In this document: positions 23,874 through 32,368 of the stretch, one piece after another
Position numbering within the stretch: position 1 is the first letter of the stretch
Layout of the letters: each line of letters begins with the position of its first letter
Origin: an uncultured Clostridia bacterium
GTDB taxonomy: Bacteria > Bacillota > Clostridia > Christensenellales > Borkfalkiaceae
Reading direction: 5' to 3'
NCBI GenBank assembly: GCA_947628505.1
Contig: CANRAD010000013.1
Span: 1-64,000 of the forward strand
DNA length: 64,000 nt
Made by a program: the position numbers and the translations under genes
Notes under the pieces: generated by a model
What the model saw: the letters and a program-made list of their open reading frames with translations, nothing else
Database searches by the model: none
Told to the model about the DNA's origin: nothing

Positions 23874-24494
23874 ATGAGCTCCGAAGAAAAATCAGCTTTT
23901 GAAAAATCGCTCGTATGCGGGGCGGAAGATTGCATATGCGGAGTCGACGAAGTGGGCAGAGGACCGCTCGCCGGCCCCGTGGTCTGCGCCGCGGTGATAA
24001 TGCCTTGCGACAGGTTCGTCGAGGGCGTCGACGACAGCAAAAAACTCTCGGCGAAAAAACGCGAAAGGCTCTCGGCGGAAATTCTCCAAATCGCGAAAGA
24101 CTGCCGGATATGCCTCATCGAAGCGGAAAAAATCGATGAAATAAACATACTCGAAGCCACCAGACTCTGCATGAAAAACGCGGTCGAAGGACTTTTGGTC
24201 AAACCTTCATATGTCCTTACCGACGGGAATATGACTTTAAATATAAGTTATCCCCAGCGGAGCGTTATAAAGGGCGACGCCAAGTGCTATTCGATAGGCG
24301 CCGCGTCGATAGTGGCCAAGGTTTACAGAGACAGGCTTATGGAAGAATACGACGCCGTATATCCCGGTTACGGTTTTGCCCGCAACAAAGGTTACGGCAC
24401 GGCCGAACATATAAAGGCGATAAAGACGCTCGGATTGACGCCGTTGCACAGGCGGAGTTTTCTTAAAAAGATATTTCCGGAAAAACTTTCATGA
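23874..24494 (+). CDS. rnhB: Ribonuclease HII
   Basis: RNase HII cleaves RNA in RNA-DNA hybrids and single ribonucleotides in DNA. The product of about 206 residues has GVDEVGRGPLAGPVV, with the catalytic Asp-Glu, DDSKKLSAKKRE, the third Asp in the LTDGNM region, and the GYGT-AEH segment. ATG 23874 is preferred, but a TTG six bases earlier overlaps the rbgA stop in the same frame and could also serve. It begins with a ~20-residue N-terminal extension. Confidence 0.95.
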   Translation: MSSEEKSAFEKSLVCGAEDCICGVDEVGRGPLAGPVVCAAVIMPCDRFVEGVDDSKKLSAKKRERLSAEILQIAKDCRICLIEAEKIDEINILEATRLCMKNAVEGLLVKPSYVLTDGNMTLNISYPQRSVIKGDAKCYSIGAASIVAKVYRDRLMEEYDAVYPGYGFARNKGYGTAEHIKAIKTLGLTPLHRRSFLKKIFPEKLS

Positions 24495-24504
24495 GGGCGG
24501 TAAG

Positions 24505-24864
24505 ATGAAAAACTCCGCAATCCATAACGCTGCGCTCGGGCAAAAAGGCGAGCGCGCGGCTCGTTCTTACCTTAAAAAACAGGGCTACGAAATAGTCGAA
24601 AAAAATTATAAAAACCCCTTCGGCGAAGTGGATATAATCGCAAAAAAAGGCGATATATATGCATTTATCGAAGTAAAAACGCGCCTTTCCGACGCCTTCG
24701 GCGCGCCGTCGGAAGCGGTGGACGCCCGCCGCCGGAAAAAGTATGCGCTCGCGGCGGAATTCTATCTCTCGGAAAAAATCGACGATTATATCGTGCGGTT
24801 CGACGTAATAGAAGTTTTCAACGGCGGGATAAACCATATAGAAAACGCGTTTTGCGCCGATTAG
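24505..24864 (+). CDS. yraN: YraN-family (UPF0102) nuclease-fold protein
   Basis: The 119-residue product matches UPF0102: LGQKGERAARSYLKKQGYEI followed by the PD-(D/E)xK-like core GEVDIIAKKGDIYAFIEVKTR, in which Asp, Glu and Lys are intact. Proteins of this family are annotated as putative endonucleases related to Holliday junction resolvases; the biological role is unsettled. It follows rnhB by ten bases, next to DNA-uptake and recombination genes (comM, dprA). Confidence 0.93.
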   Translation: MKNSAIHNAALGQKGERAARSYLKKQGYEIVEKNYKNPFGEVDIIAKKGDIYAFIEVKTRLSDAFGAPSEAVDARRRKKYALAAEFYLSEKIDDYIVRFDVIEVFNGGINHIENAFCAD

Positions 24865-25001
24865 ACCGCCGGAAGACGTCCGTATATATTCCATAAATAT
24901 ATATCGTCGGAATTTCCGGCCGTCCGAAAACTGAACGCAGCGAAAAAAGACGCGGTTTTTGAAGGCTTTTGTGAAAATTACGATACACCGCGTAAAAACG
25001 C

Positions 25002-25030
25002 TTGCAATTTGAAAAAAACTCTGTTATTAT
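25002..25030 (+). promoter_or_regulatory. Promoter of rplS
   Basis: TTGCAA and TATTAT are 17 bp apart; the start is predicted near 25037. Confidence 0.65.
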
Positions 25031-25036
25031 AGACAG

Positions 25037-25099
25037 CGACTTCGGGCAGTCCTCTGCCCCTCTGCGGGGTACGAATGCTTGGTTCAGGAGGTAAAGTCA
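25037..25099 (+). promoter_or_regulatory. rplS leader with mutually exclusive hairpins
   Basis: GGGCAG (25044-25049) pairs with CTGCCC (25054-25059), while the same CCCC (25057-25060) can instead pair with GGGG (25066-25069). The structure sits just before AGGAGG. Bacillota rplS genes are known to have an L19 leader motif; whether this belongs to it needs a covariance search. Confidence 0.45.
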
Positions 25100-25444
25100 A
25101 TGAAAGGATTAGTCGAGGCCATAGAAAAAGAGGGCATGAAAAGCGAAGTGCCCGTATTCAATATAGGCGACACCGTAAAGGTCGGATTCAAGGTCATCGA
25201 AGGCACAAAGGAGAGAATTCAGAACTTCGAGGGCGTTGTAATCGCGAAAAAGCACGGCGGCATACGCGAAAGTTTCACCGTAAGGCGTCTTTCTTTCGGC
25301 GTAGGAGTGGAGAGAACGTTCCCTCTTCATTCGCCCAAAATAGCCTATATTAACGTCGTCCGCAAGGGCAAGGTGAGAAGAGCTAAGCTCTATTATCTGC
25401 GCGGACTCACCGGCAAGGCCGCAAAAATTACCGAACAGCAGTAA
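25100..25444 (+). CDS. rplS: 50S ribosomal protein L19
   Basis: L19 lies at the 30S-50S interface. The 114-residue product starts [12 protein letters not shown] at 25100 behind AGGAGG. It contains [46 protein letters not shown] and [19 protein letters not shown], all family signatures. It has its own promoter, leader and terminator because it has been separated from trmD. Confidence 0.97.
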   Translation: MKGLVEAIEKEGMKSEVPVFNIGDTVKVGFKVIEGTKERIQNFEGVVIAKKHGGIRESFTVRRLSFGVGVERTFPLHSPKIAYINVVRKGKVRRAKLYYLRGLTGKAAKITEQQ

Positions 25445-25446
25445 TC

Positions 25447-25480
25447 AAAAAAGCTCCCGCTATGTGCGGGAGCTTTTTTA
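25447..25480. terminator. Terminator of rplS
   Basis: A 14-bp symmetrical stem AAAAAAGCTCCCGC / GCGGGAGCTTTTTT with a 5-nt loop. Confidence 0.9.
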
Positions 25481-25528
25481 AAAGCGTTTGCAAAGGCGCC
25501 CGGTTTACGGGCGCGAAAAAGGCGAAAT

Positions 25529-27052
25529 ATGATTTCCAAAGTTATGAGTTACGCGCTTTGGGGGCTCGAAGGCGCGCAGGTAGAGATAGAGACGGATATC
25601 AATAAGGGCATGGTTTCTTACGACCTTGTCGGCTTGCCCGACGCCGCGGTCAAAGAGAGCCGCGAACGCGTGCGTTCGGCAATAAAGAACAGCGCGCTGT
25701 CCTTTCCCGTCAGCAAAATAACGGTCAATCTCGCTCCGGCCGACCTCAAAAAGGAGGGCTCGCAATACGACTTGCCGATAGCGCTTTCGGTCCTTTCCGC
25801 AAGCGGACAATTGCCGCCGGTCGGCGAGGATACGGTGTATCTCGGCGAACTCGCTCTCGACGGCAGACTTCGCCCGATAGCGGGCATATTGCCTATTCTG
25901 ATTTCGGCCAAGAGCAATGGTTTCAGACGTTTCGTCGTGCCGTATGAAAACGCGGCGGAGGCGAGTTACATCGAGGGCGTGGAAGTCTATGCGCTCGGAA
26001 GTCTGAGAGAAGCGGCGGAGTTTATCTCCGGCGCAAGGGCGTTCGCTCCCGTAGAGACGAGGAGCTTCGAAGCCGCTCGCGCCGTCAGAAATTACGGCGC
26101 CGATTTGTCGCTCGTGCGCGGCCAGAAAGTTGCCAAACGCGCGCTCGAAATAGCTGTTGCCGGCGGCCACAATCTGCTTTTTATAGGCCCGCCGGGTGCA
26201 GGCAAAACTCTTCTCGCGCGCTGTATACCTACCATTATGCCCGATATGACCTTTTCGGAGGCTCTTGAAGTAACAAAGATACATTCCGTCGCGGGCGAAC
26301 TTTCGGAGGACGGCATAGTTGCTCTCCGCCCTTTCCGCACACCCCATCACACGGCCACGACGGTGTCCCTTTGCGGCGGCGGCAACGCAAGGATAATGCC
26401 GGGCGAAATTTCGAAAGCGCATAAGGGCGTGCTCTTTCTCGACGAACTTCCGGAGTACGGCAGAAATACGCTCGAAAGCCTCAGACAGCCGCTCGAAGAC
26501 AAGAAGATAACCATAACCCGCGCGGGCGGCGCGGTAACGTTTCCCGCCGATTTCATGCTTTGCGCGAGCATGAATCCATGCCCTTGCGGCAATTTCGGTT
26601 CGGCTTACAGACAGTGCACATGCACGCCCGCTCAGATTCAGAGATACAGAAGCAAGATTTCCGGTCCGCTTCTGGACAGAATAGATATACAGGTGGAAGT
26701 CGACGGCGTAAAATACGACGACCTTGCCTCGGAAGAGGTCGAGGAGACCAGCGCGCAGGTAAAAGAGCGCGTGGAAAGGGCGCGCGCCATAGGCAGAGAG
26801 AGATTTTCGGACGACGGCATAACGTGCAACGCGGCCATGAACGATATTCAACTGAAAAAGTATTGCCGCCTTTCGCGAGAATGCGAGAGCGCATTGAAGA
26901 GCGCATACGAGTCGTTGAATCTTTCCGCCCGCGCGCGTTCGAGGATAATAAAGGTTGCGCGCACCATAGCGGACATAGAGTGTTGTTCGGAAATTTTGCC
27001 CGAACATATATTGGAAGCCGTATCTTACAGAAGTTACGACGCTTCGAAATAA
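25529..27052 (+). CDS. comM: ComM/YifB-family Mg-chelatase-like AAA+ ATPase
   Basis: The family includes ComM, a hexameric helicase that promotes branch migration during natural transformation. The 507-residue protein has an N-terminal Lon-like fold (VDLVGLPDAAVKESRERV-like block at about 30-50), a Walker A GPPGAGKTLLARC at about residue 217, Walker B (LFLDELPEYG), and a C-terminal Mg-chelatase lid with RSRIIKVARTIADI. A Cys cluster (CPCGNFGS, CTCTPAQ) is typical. dprA follows 17 bases later, linking it to DNA uptake and recombination. Confidence 0.94.
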   Translation: MISKVMSYALWGLEGAQVEIETDINKGMVSYDLVGLPDAAVKESRERVRSAIKNSALSFPVSKITVNLAPADLKKEGSQYDLPIALSVLSASGQLPPVGEDTVYLGELALDGRLRPIAGILPILISAKSNGFRRFVVPYENAAEASYIEGVEVYALGSLREAAEFISGARAFAPVETRSFEAARAVRNYGADLSLVRGQKVAKRALEIAVAGGHNLLFIGPPGAGKTLLARCIPTIMPDMTFSEALEVTKIHSVAGELSEDGIVALRPFRTPHHTATTVSLCGGGNARIMPGEISKAHKGVLFLDELPEYGRNTLESLRQPLEDKKITITRAGGAVTFPADFMLCASMNPCPCGNFGSAYRQCTCTPAQIQRYRSKISGPLLDRIDIQVEVDGVKYDDLASEEVEETSAQVKERVERARAIGRERFSDDGITCNAAMNDIQLKKYCRLSRECESALKSAYESLNLSARARSRIIKVARTIADIECCSEILPEHILEAVSYRSYDASK

Positions 27053-27069
27053 ATTTCCGGTAAACGGCG

Positions 27070-28140
27070 ATGTACGACAGGTATGAGCAAAATTCAATAG
27101 TCCTTTCGTCCTTTTGCGAGTTAAGCTATAAACAGCGTTCCGAGCTTACCGAAGGAATGAGTTCGGAGGAGCCGAAATTCGAAGAGTGCGCCGGGAATCT
27201 GATTAAAACTCTCGGAGAGGGCGTATATAATAAAATAAGAGATAAATTCAATTCGGAAAAATACAGAGAGTCGGTATTTACCGAACTCGAAGAAAAGGGA
27301 ATAACCTGCATAGCGTATAATTCCCCCGATTATCCGAAGTCGCTCAAAGAGATATCTTGCCCGCCGTTTATGCTGTTTGCAAAGGGCAACGCGTCTCTTT
27401 TGAAAGAGAGAATGTTTGCCGTAGTCGGATCGAGGCGAACGCTTCCCGACGCTCTGAGACGTTGCGAAGAATTTTCGGAGCAGCTCTCCGAACGCTTCGC
27501 CGTGGTAACGGGAGCCGCCGACGGCGCGGACGCCGCCGCAATCAAGGGAGCTTTGAAAAACGGCCGCGTTATATCCGTGCTCGCTTACGGCTTCGACTAC
27601 GTTTATCCCGCGATAAACTCGTCGCTCATAAAATCGGTAGCCCAAAATGGGTTGCTTTTAAGCGAACATTATCCTCACGTGGAGCCGAAGAGTTATCTCT
27701 TCCCCGTGCGCAATCGCATAATAGCGGCGCTCGGAGAGGGATTGCTCGTCGCCTCCGCCGGCAAAAAGAGCGGCGCGCTTATAACCGCCGGCTACGCCGC
27801 GGAATACGGCAAAGACGTGTTCGCCTTTCCGTACAATCCGGGAATAAACTCTGGCGAGGGCTGTAATTCGCTCATAAAAAAAGGAGCGGCTCTTGCGGAT
27901 AATATACTTGACATTTACTCGGCTTTCGGGTTAGACTTAAAGCCGCAAAAAGAAAACCGTTTGAGCGAAGAGGAGAGAAATACGCTCTCCGTACTCGCGG
28001 AAAGCGGCGACGCGCCCATATCCGAAATAGCGCAAAAACTCGGGAAGCCCGTTTACGCCGTACTGCCTACGCTCTCGTCGCTCGAAATAAAGGGCATGGC
28101 GGTAAGATTGGGCGGAAACAGGTATGCGGCGGTAAAATAA
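27070..28140 (+). CDS. dprA: DNA-processing protein DprA
   Basis: DprA binds incoming single-stranded DNA and loads RecA. The 356-residue protein has an N-terminal SAM-like helical part, the Rossmann-like core with VVGSRRTLPDALRRCE, VTGAADGADAAA, RNRIIAALGEGLLV, KSGALITAGYAAEYGKDVFA and SGEGCNSLIKKGA, and a C-terminal winged helix (about 295-356). It stands in the dprA-topA-trmFO-hslV-hslU order known from Bacillus. comEA and comEC are not in this window, so competence itself is not shown. Confidence 0.95.
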   Translation: MYDRYEQNSIVLSSFCELSYKQRSELTEGMSSEEPKFEECAGNLIKTLGEGVYNKIRDKFNSEKYRESVFTELEEKGITCIAYNSPDYPKSLKEISCPPFMLFAKGNASLLKERMFAVVGSRRTLPDALRRCEEFSEQLSERFAVVTGAADGADAAAIKGALKNGRVISVLAYGFDYVYPAINSSLIKSVAQNGLLLSEHYPHVEPKSYLFPVRNRIIAALGEGLLVASAGKKSGALITAGYAAEYGKDVFAFPYNPGINSGEGCNSLIKKGAALADNILDIYSAFGLDLKPQKENRLSEEERNTLSVLAESGDAPISEIAQKLGKPVYAVLPTLSSLEIKGMAVRLGGNRYAAVK

Positions 28141-28167
28141 CTGCGCAAAAAATTTGAAAATTCCGAT

Positions 28168-28196
28168 TTGTCCGAAAACGGACGTAAAGGTATAAT
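28168..28196 (+). promoter_or_regulatory. Promoter-like element abutting topA
   Basis: TTGTCC and TATAAT are 17 bp apart. TATAAT ends four bases before the topA ATG, so a transcript from here would start at the initiation codon. A weak AAAGG also allows translation of readthrough from dprA. Confidence 0.5.
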
Positions 28197-28200
28197 AATT

Positions 28201-30522
28201 ATGGATTTAATAATAGTCGAATCACCCTCCAAGGCAAAAACAATTTCCAAATATTTGAAGGGCAAGTACAAAGTTGACGCCTCGGGCGGACACGTGCGCG
28301 ATCTGCCGGAAAGAACTCTCGGAGTGAGAGTAACGTCGGATTTCGAGCCGAAATACGAGATAACTCCCAGCAAAAAAGAAGTTATAAAGCGGCTTTCGCA
28401 GGAGGCCAAAAACGCGGGCAACGTATATCTCGCAACCGATCCGGACCGCGAGGGCGAGGCGATAAGCTGGCATCTGCAATGCGTTCTCGGGCTCGACGAA
28501 CAGGGGCTCAACCGCATAGAGTTCAACGAAATTTCACCTTCCGCCGTGCAGAACGCGTTGAAGCATCCCCGCAAGATAAATTATAATCTCGTGGACGCCC
28601 AACAGGCGCGCAGAGTTTTAGACAGGCTCGTGGGCTATAAGCTCTCGCCTCTCTTGAACAACAGAATACAGAACGGACTTTCCGCCGGAAGAGTGCAATC
28701 GGTCGCTTTGAGACTGATAGTGGACAGGGAACGCGAGATAGCGGCGTTCGTTCCGGAGGAATATTGGACGCTTTCCGCCGTTCTGAAAGATAAAGACGGC
28801 AAATATCAGCCGTTCAAGGCCACTTACACCTATAAGAAAACGGGCGTGGGAGTTTCGGAAGCGCTCGCAAAAGCCGCCGCGGAAAAAGTGCGTTCGGGCG
28901 TATTCAAGGTAACCAAAGTTAAATCGGGCGTTGTAAAGCAACATGCGCCGGCGCCTTTCACTACGTCGTCTCTTCAACAGGACGCGTCGAATAAATTCGG
29001 CATGTCCTCTCCGGAGACAATGCTCGTCGCCCAGCACCTTTACGAAGGTATGGACGTCGGCGGCGACCACATAGCGCTCATAACGTATATAAGAACCGAC
29101 TCCGTGCGCGTTGCGAAAGAGGCGCAGGAAAACGCGATTGCGTTCATAAAGAAGAATTACGGCGAGCAATACGCCCCCGAAAAACCCAATTATTACGCTA
29201 CCAAAAAGGGAGCTCAGGACGCGCACGAGGCGATACGTCCCATAAATCTCGAAATAACTCCCGCGAGCGTCAAATCCAGCTTGGACAGAAAGCACTATAA
29301 TATTTACAAACTCGTATACGACAGATTCATAGCGTCTCAGATGACGGAGGCGCAGTACAATTCCGTGCAGCTCGAAGCCGTGAGCGGCGGATATCCTTTC
29401 AAGGCGAGCGGCAAATCGCTCGTGTTTGCGGGTTATGCCGCGGCCTATCAGGATTTCGGCGAGAAAGATGAGGACGAGGAGGATACCAAACTTCTTCCTC
29501 CTTTGAAAGAGGGCGACGAACTCGACCTCTGCTCGCTCGGAACGGAGCAGAAATTTACGAGACCGCCTTTCAGATACACCGACGCCTCGCTCGTCAAGGC
29601 CATGGAGGAAAAGGGAATAGGCAGGCCTTCCACATACGCTTCGATAATTTCCGTGCTCTCCAAGCGCAAGTATGTGGAAAAAGACGGCAAATATATGGTT
29701 CCCACCGAGGTGGCGTATAAGATAACCGATATGCTTGTCCGTTATTTCAAGGATATAATGGACGTGGGCTTTACCGCGAAGATGGAGGACGAACTCGACA
29801 GAATCGAAGACGGCGGTTGCGATTGGCATAAAATAGTGGCGGATTTTTATCCGGGTTTTGCGGAGCAACTCAAAAAGGCCTCTACGGACGGCGACGTTCT
29901 GACGGACGTGCTCTGCCCCAAATGCGGCGCGCCGATGATACGTCGCGAGGGCAAATACGGCAAATATCTCGCTTGTTCGAACTATCCCGCTTGTTCCAAC
30001 ATAATAAGCGAAAGCGGAGCCGAACAGTCGGAGATACCTTGTCCGAAGTGCGGCGCTATGATGGTCGTAAAAAGCGGCAAGTTCGGCAAGTTCCTCGCTT
30101 GCCCCAATTATCCGAAGTGTTCCACCATTCTCCCCATTGACGCGGAAATAACCGCGGAGAAATGCCGGGAATGCGGCGGTTCGATGGTCCTTAAAAGGGG
30201 CAAATACGGCAATTATCTCGAATGCGGCAAGTGCGGCGCAAAGCGCCCGTGCGTCGAGCCGAACGGCACCGCGCGCGACGGCGAAAAGACGGACGGCAAA
30301 TGCCCGGAATGCGGCAAGCCCATGCGGAGAATGCGCTCGAAAACCGGCAAGATATATTTCGGCTGTACGGGCTATCCCGACTGCAAGTTTTTGAGTTGGG
30401 ACGTCCCCACGGGCGATAAGTGCCCCAAGTGCGGCAAATATCTCATAAGAAAGGGCAATAAAATCAAGTGTTCCGACAAGGAATGTAAATATTCCGTGGA
30501 AATCCCGGAAGATGAAGGTTAA
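28201..30522 (+). CDS. topA: DNA topoisomerase I (type IA)
   Basis: TopA relaxes negative supercoils. The start at 28201 gives DLIIVESPSKAKTISKYLKG, the TOPRIM opening; DPDREGEAISWHL holds the metal-binding acids, and the catalytic Tyr lies in ALITYIRTDS near residue 300. The 773-residue protein ends with five zinc-ribbon units (from about residue 575), most as CPKCG...C.NYPxC. The third unit ends in a CGKC arrangement and the last is short. trmFO starts before topA ends (11-base overlap). Confidence 0.96.
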   Translation: MDLIIVESPSKAKTISKYLKGKYKVDASGGHVRDLPERTLGVRVTSDFEPKYEITPSKKEVIKRLSQEAKNAGNVYLATDPDREGEAISWHLQCVLGLDEQGLNRIEFNEISPSAVQNALKHPRKINYNLVDAQQARRVLDRLVGYKLSPLLNNRIQNGLSAGRVQSVALRLIVDREREIAAFVPEEYWTLSAVLKDKDGKYQPFKATYTYKKTGVGVSEALAKAAAEKVRSGVFKVTKVKSGVVKQHAPAPFTTSSLQQDASNKFGMSSPETMLVAQHLYEGMDVGGDHIALITYIRTDSVRVAKEAQENAIAFIKKNYGEQYAPEKPNYYATKKGAQDAHEAIRPINLEITPASVKSSLDRKHYNIYKLVYDRFIASQMTEAQYNSVQLEAVSGGYPFKASGKSLVFAGYAAAYQDFGEKDEDEEDTKLLPPLKEGDELDLCSLGTEQKFTRPPFRYTDASLVKAMEEKGIGRPSTYASIISVLSKRKYVEKDGKYMVPTEVAYKITDMLVRYFKDIMDVGFTAKMEDELDRIEDGGCDWHKIVADFYPGFAEQLKKASTDGDVLTDVLCPKCGAPMIRREGKYGKYLACSNYPACSNIISESGAEQSEIPCPKCGAMMVVKSGKFGKFLACPNYPKCSTILPIDAEITAEKCRECGGSMVLKRGKYGNYLECGKCGAKRPCVEPNGTARDGEKTDGKCPECGKPMRRMRSKTGKIYFGCTGYPDCKFLSWDVPTGDKCPKCGKYLIRKGNKIKCSDKECKYSVEIPEDEG

Positions 30523-31825
30523 CGTAATAGGCGCCGGGCTCGCCGGCTCGGAAGCGGCTTATTATCTCGCGGAAAAGGGATATAAAGTCGTGCTTTACGA
30601 CATCAAGCCCGAGAAATTCACGCCGGCGCACACGGACAGGCGTTTTTGCGAACTCGTGTGCTCCAATTCATTGAAGGGGGCCGACGAATTTTCCAACGCG
30701 TGCGGGCTTTTAAAAGCCGAAATGCGCGTTTTGGGCTCGCTCACCATGGAGGCCGCCGAATATGCGCGCGTGCCGGCAGGCGGCGCTCTCGCCGTCGACA
30801 GAGAGCGGTTTTCCGGATACGTAACCGAAAAACTCGAAAGTCATCCCAATATAGAAATAGTCTGCAAGGAAATCGAAAAAGTGCCGCAGAGTTATTCCGT
30901 AATAGCCACGGGACCTCTCACTACGGAGGCGCTTTCAAACGATATCTCCCGCATATGCGGCGGGCAATTGCATTTTTTCGACGCGTCCGCGCCCATTGTC
31001 TCGCGCGACAGCCTCGATTTTTCGAAGTGTTTTTACGGCGACAGATACGGCAAGGGCGGCGACGACTACATAAATTGTCCGATGGACCGCGAGCAGTATT
31101 CGGCCTTCGTGTCCGAGCTCGTCGGCGCGGAGAGAGTAAATCTCCGCAATTTCGAAAAGGGCGATATCTTCGAAGGCTGTATGCCCGTCGAGGTTATGGC
31201 CGAAAGAGGAGCGGAAAGTCTGCGCTTTGCGATGCTCAAACCGGTCGGGTTGAAGGATAAAGAGGGAAACGGCTATTACGCCGTTTTGCAGTTGAGAAAG
31301 GAAAACGCGGCGGGAAGCGCATATAACCTCGTGGGCTTCCAGACCAATCTCAGATTTCCAGAGCAAAAGAGGGTGTTTTCGATGATACCCGCCCTTAAAA
31401 ACGCGGAATTTTTAAGATACGGCGTAATGCACCGCAACACTTTTATAAATTCCCCCACGTGCTTAAACGCGGATTTTTCGCTCAAAAGCAATCGCGATAT
31501 CTTTTTTGCGGGGCAGATGACGGGAGTAGAGGGATATGTTGAAAGCGCGGCAAGCGGAATACTCGCGGCAATACATATGTGCGCGCGCATAAGGGGCGAG
31601 GAGCCCTCTGTTCCTCCCGCGACCACCGTCTGCGGCGCGCTCTCGGCGCACATATCCGAAAAGACATCGGATTTTCAGCCGATGAACGCGAATTTCGGGC
31701 TGTTGCCGCCGCTTCCAGAGCACATAAAAGATAAAAAAGCGAGGTACGCGCGCCTTGCGAGCCGCGCCCTCGAAGATATAAAAAACTACGCAAAATCTCA
31801 ATATATATCGGGTTTTAAGGAGTAA
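30512..31825 (+). CDS. trmFO: Folate-dependent tRNA (uracil-54-C5)-methyltransferase TrmFO
   Basis: TrmFO makes ribothymidine-54 in tRNA using methylenetetrahydrofolate and FADH2. The 437-residue flavoprotein opens with VNVIGAGLAGSEAAYYLAEKG (FAD dinucleotide fold) and has LVCSNSLKGAD with a catalytic Cys, YINCPMDREQY, and FFAGQMTGVEGYVESAASG near the C-terminus. It overlaps topA by 11 bases, and hslV follows three bases after its stop with AAGGAG in its end. glyA, which provides the folate cofactor, is 4 kb downstream. Confidence 0.96.
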   Translation: MKVNVIGAGLAGSEAAYYLAEKGYKVVLYDIKPEKFTPAHTDRRFCELVCSNSLKGADEFSNACGLLKAEMRVLGSLTMEAAEYARVPAGGALAVDRERFSGYVTEKLESHPNIEIVCKEIEKVPQSYSVIATGPLTTEALSNDISRICGGQLHFFDASAPIVSRDSLDFSKCFYGDRYGKGGDDYINCPMDREQYSAFVSELVGAERVNLRNFEKGDIFEGCMPVEVMAERGAESLRFAMLKPVGLKDKEGNGYYAVLQLRKENAAGSAYNLVGFQTNLRFPEQKRVFSMIPALKNAEFLRYGVMHRNTFINSPTCLNADFSLKSNRDIFFAGQMTGVEGYVESAASGILAAIHMCARIRGEEPSVPPATTVCGALSAHISEKTSDFQPMNANFGLLPPLPEHIKDKKARYARLASRALEDIKNYAKSQYISGFKE

Positions 31826-31828
31826 ACT

Positions 31829-32368
31829 ATGTCAGTTGAATTTCATGCAACAACAATATGCGCCGTCAAAAAAGACGGGCTCACCGCAATCGCGGGCGAC
31901 GGCCAGGTAACTATGGGCGAGAGCGTAATTTTCAAAAACGGCGCGCAAAAAGTGCGCAGAATATACGGCGGAAAAGTGATACTCGGTTTTGCCGGCTCCG
32001 TTTCGGACGCATTTTCGCTCTCCGAAAAATTCGAGGGCATGCTCAATAAGTTTTCCGGCAATCTCATGCGCTCGGCGGTCGAACTCGCCGAATTGTGGCG
32101 CTCCGACAAAGCCGTGAGAAAACTCGAAGCGCTTATGATAGTGGCGGACGCCGAAACGCTTCTCATAGTCTCCGGCACGGGCGAAGTCATCGAGCCGGAC
32201 GACGGGATAGCCGCCATAGGCAGCGGCGGCAATTACGCCCTTGCCGCGGCGCGGGCGCTCTACCAGAACACGCAGTATTCCGCCGAGGAAATAGCCAAAA
32301 AATCCCTCAAAATCGCCAGCGAAATATGCGTGTTCACCAACGACAACATAAAATGCGAGGTGATATGA
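31829..32368 (+). CDS. hslV: ATP-dependent protease peptidase subunit HslV (CodW-like)
   Basis: HslV forms the dodecameric peptidase of HslUV. The 179-residue protein has the N-terminal hydrolase motif [20 protein letters not shown] and [17 protein letters not shown] seven-residue extension (MSVEFHA) precedes the canonical Thr-Thr. Bacillus subtilis CodW has a similar extension and is reported to use an N-terminal Ser exposed by Met removal; the Ser at position 2 here would allow the same mechanism. It is coupled to hslU through an ATGA overlap. Confidence 0.95.
   Translation: MSVEFHATTICAVKKDGLTAIAGDGQVTMGESVIFKNGAQKVRRIYGGKVILGFAGSVSDAFSLSEKFEGMLNKFSGNLMRSAVELAELWRSDKAVRKLEALMIVADAETLLIVSGTGEVIEPDDGIAAIGSGGNYALAAARALYQNTQYSAEEIAKKSLKIASEICVFTNDNIKCEVI

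Noticed and set aside
25505-27097. 530-codon open frame on the minus strand
   Set aside because: Antisense shadow of comM with no ribosome binding site or recognisable motif.
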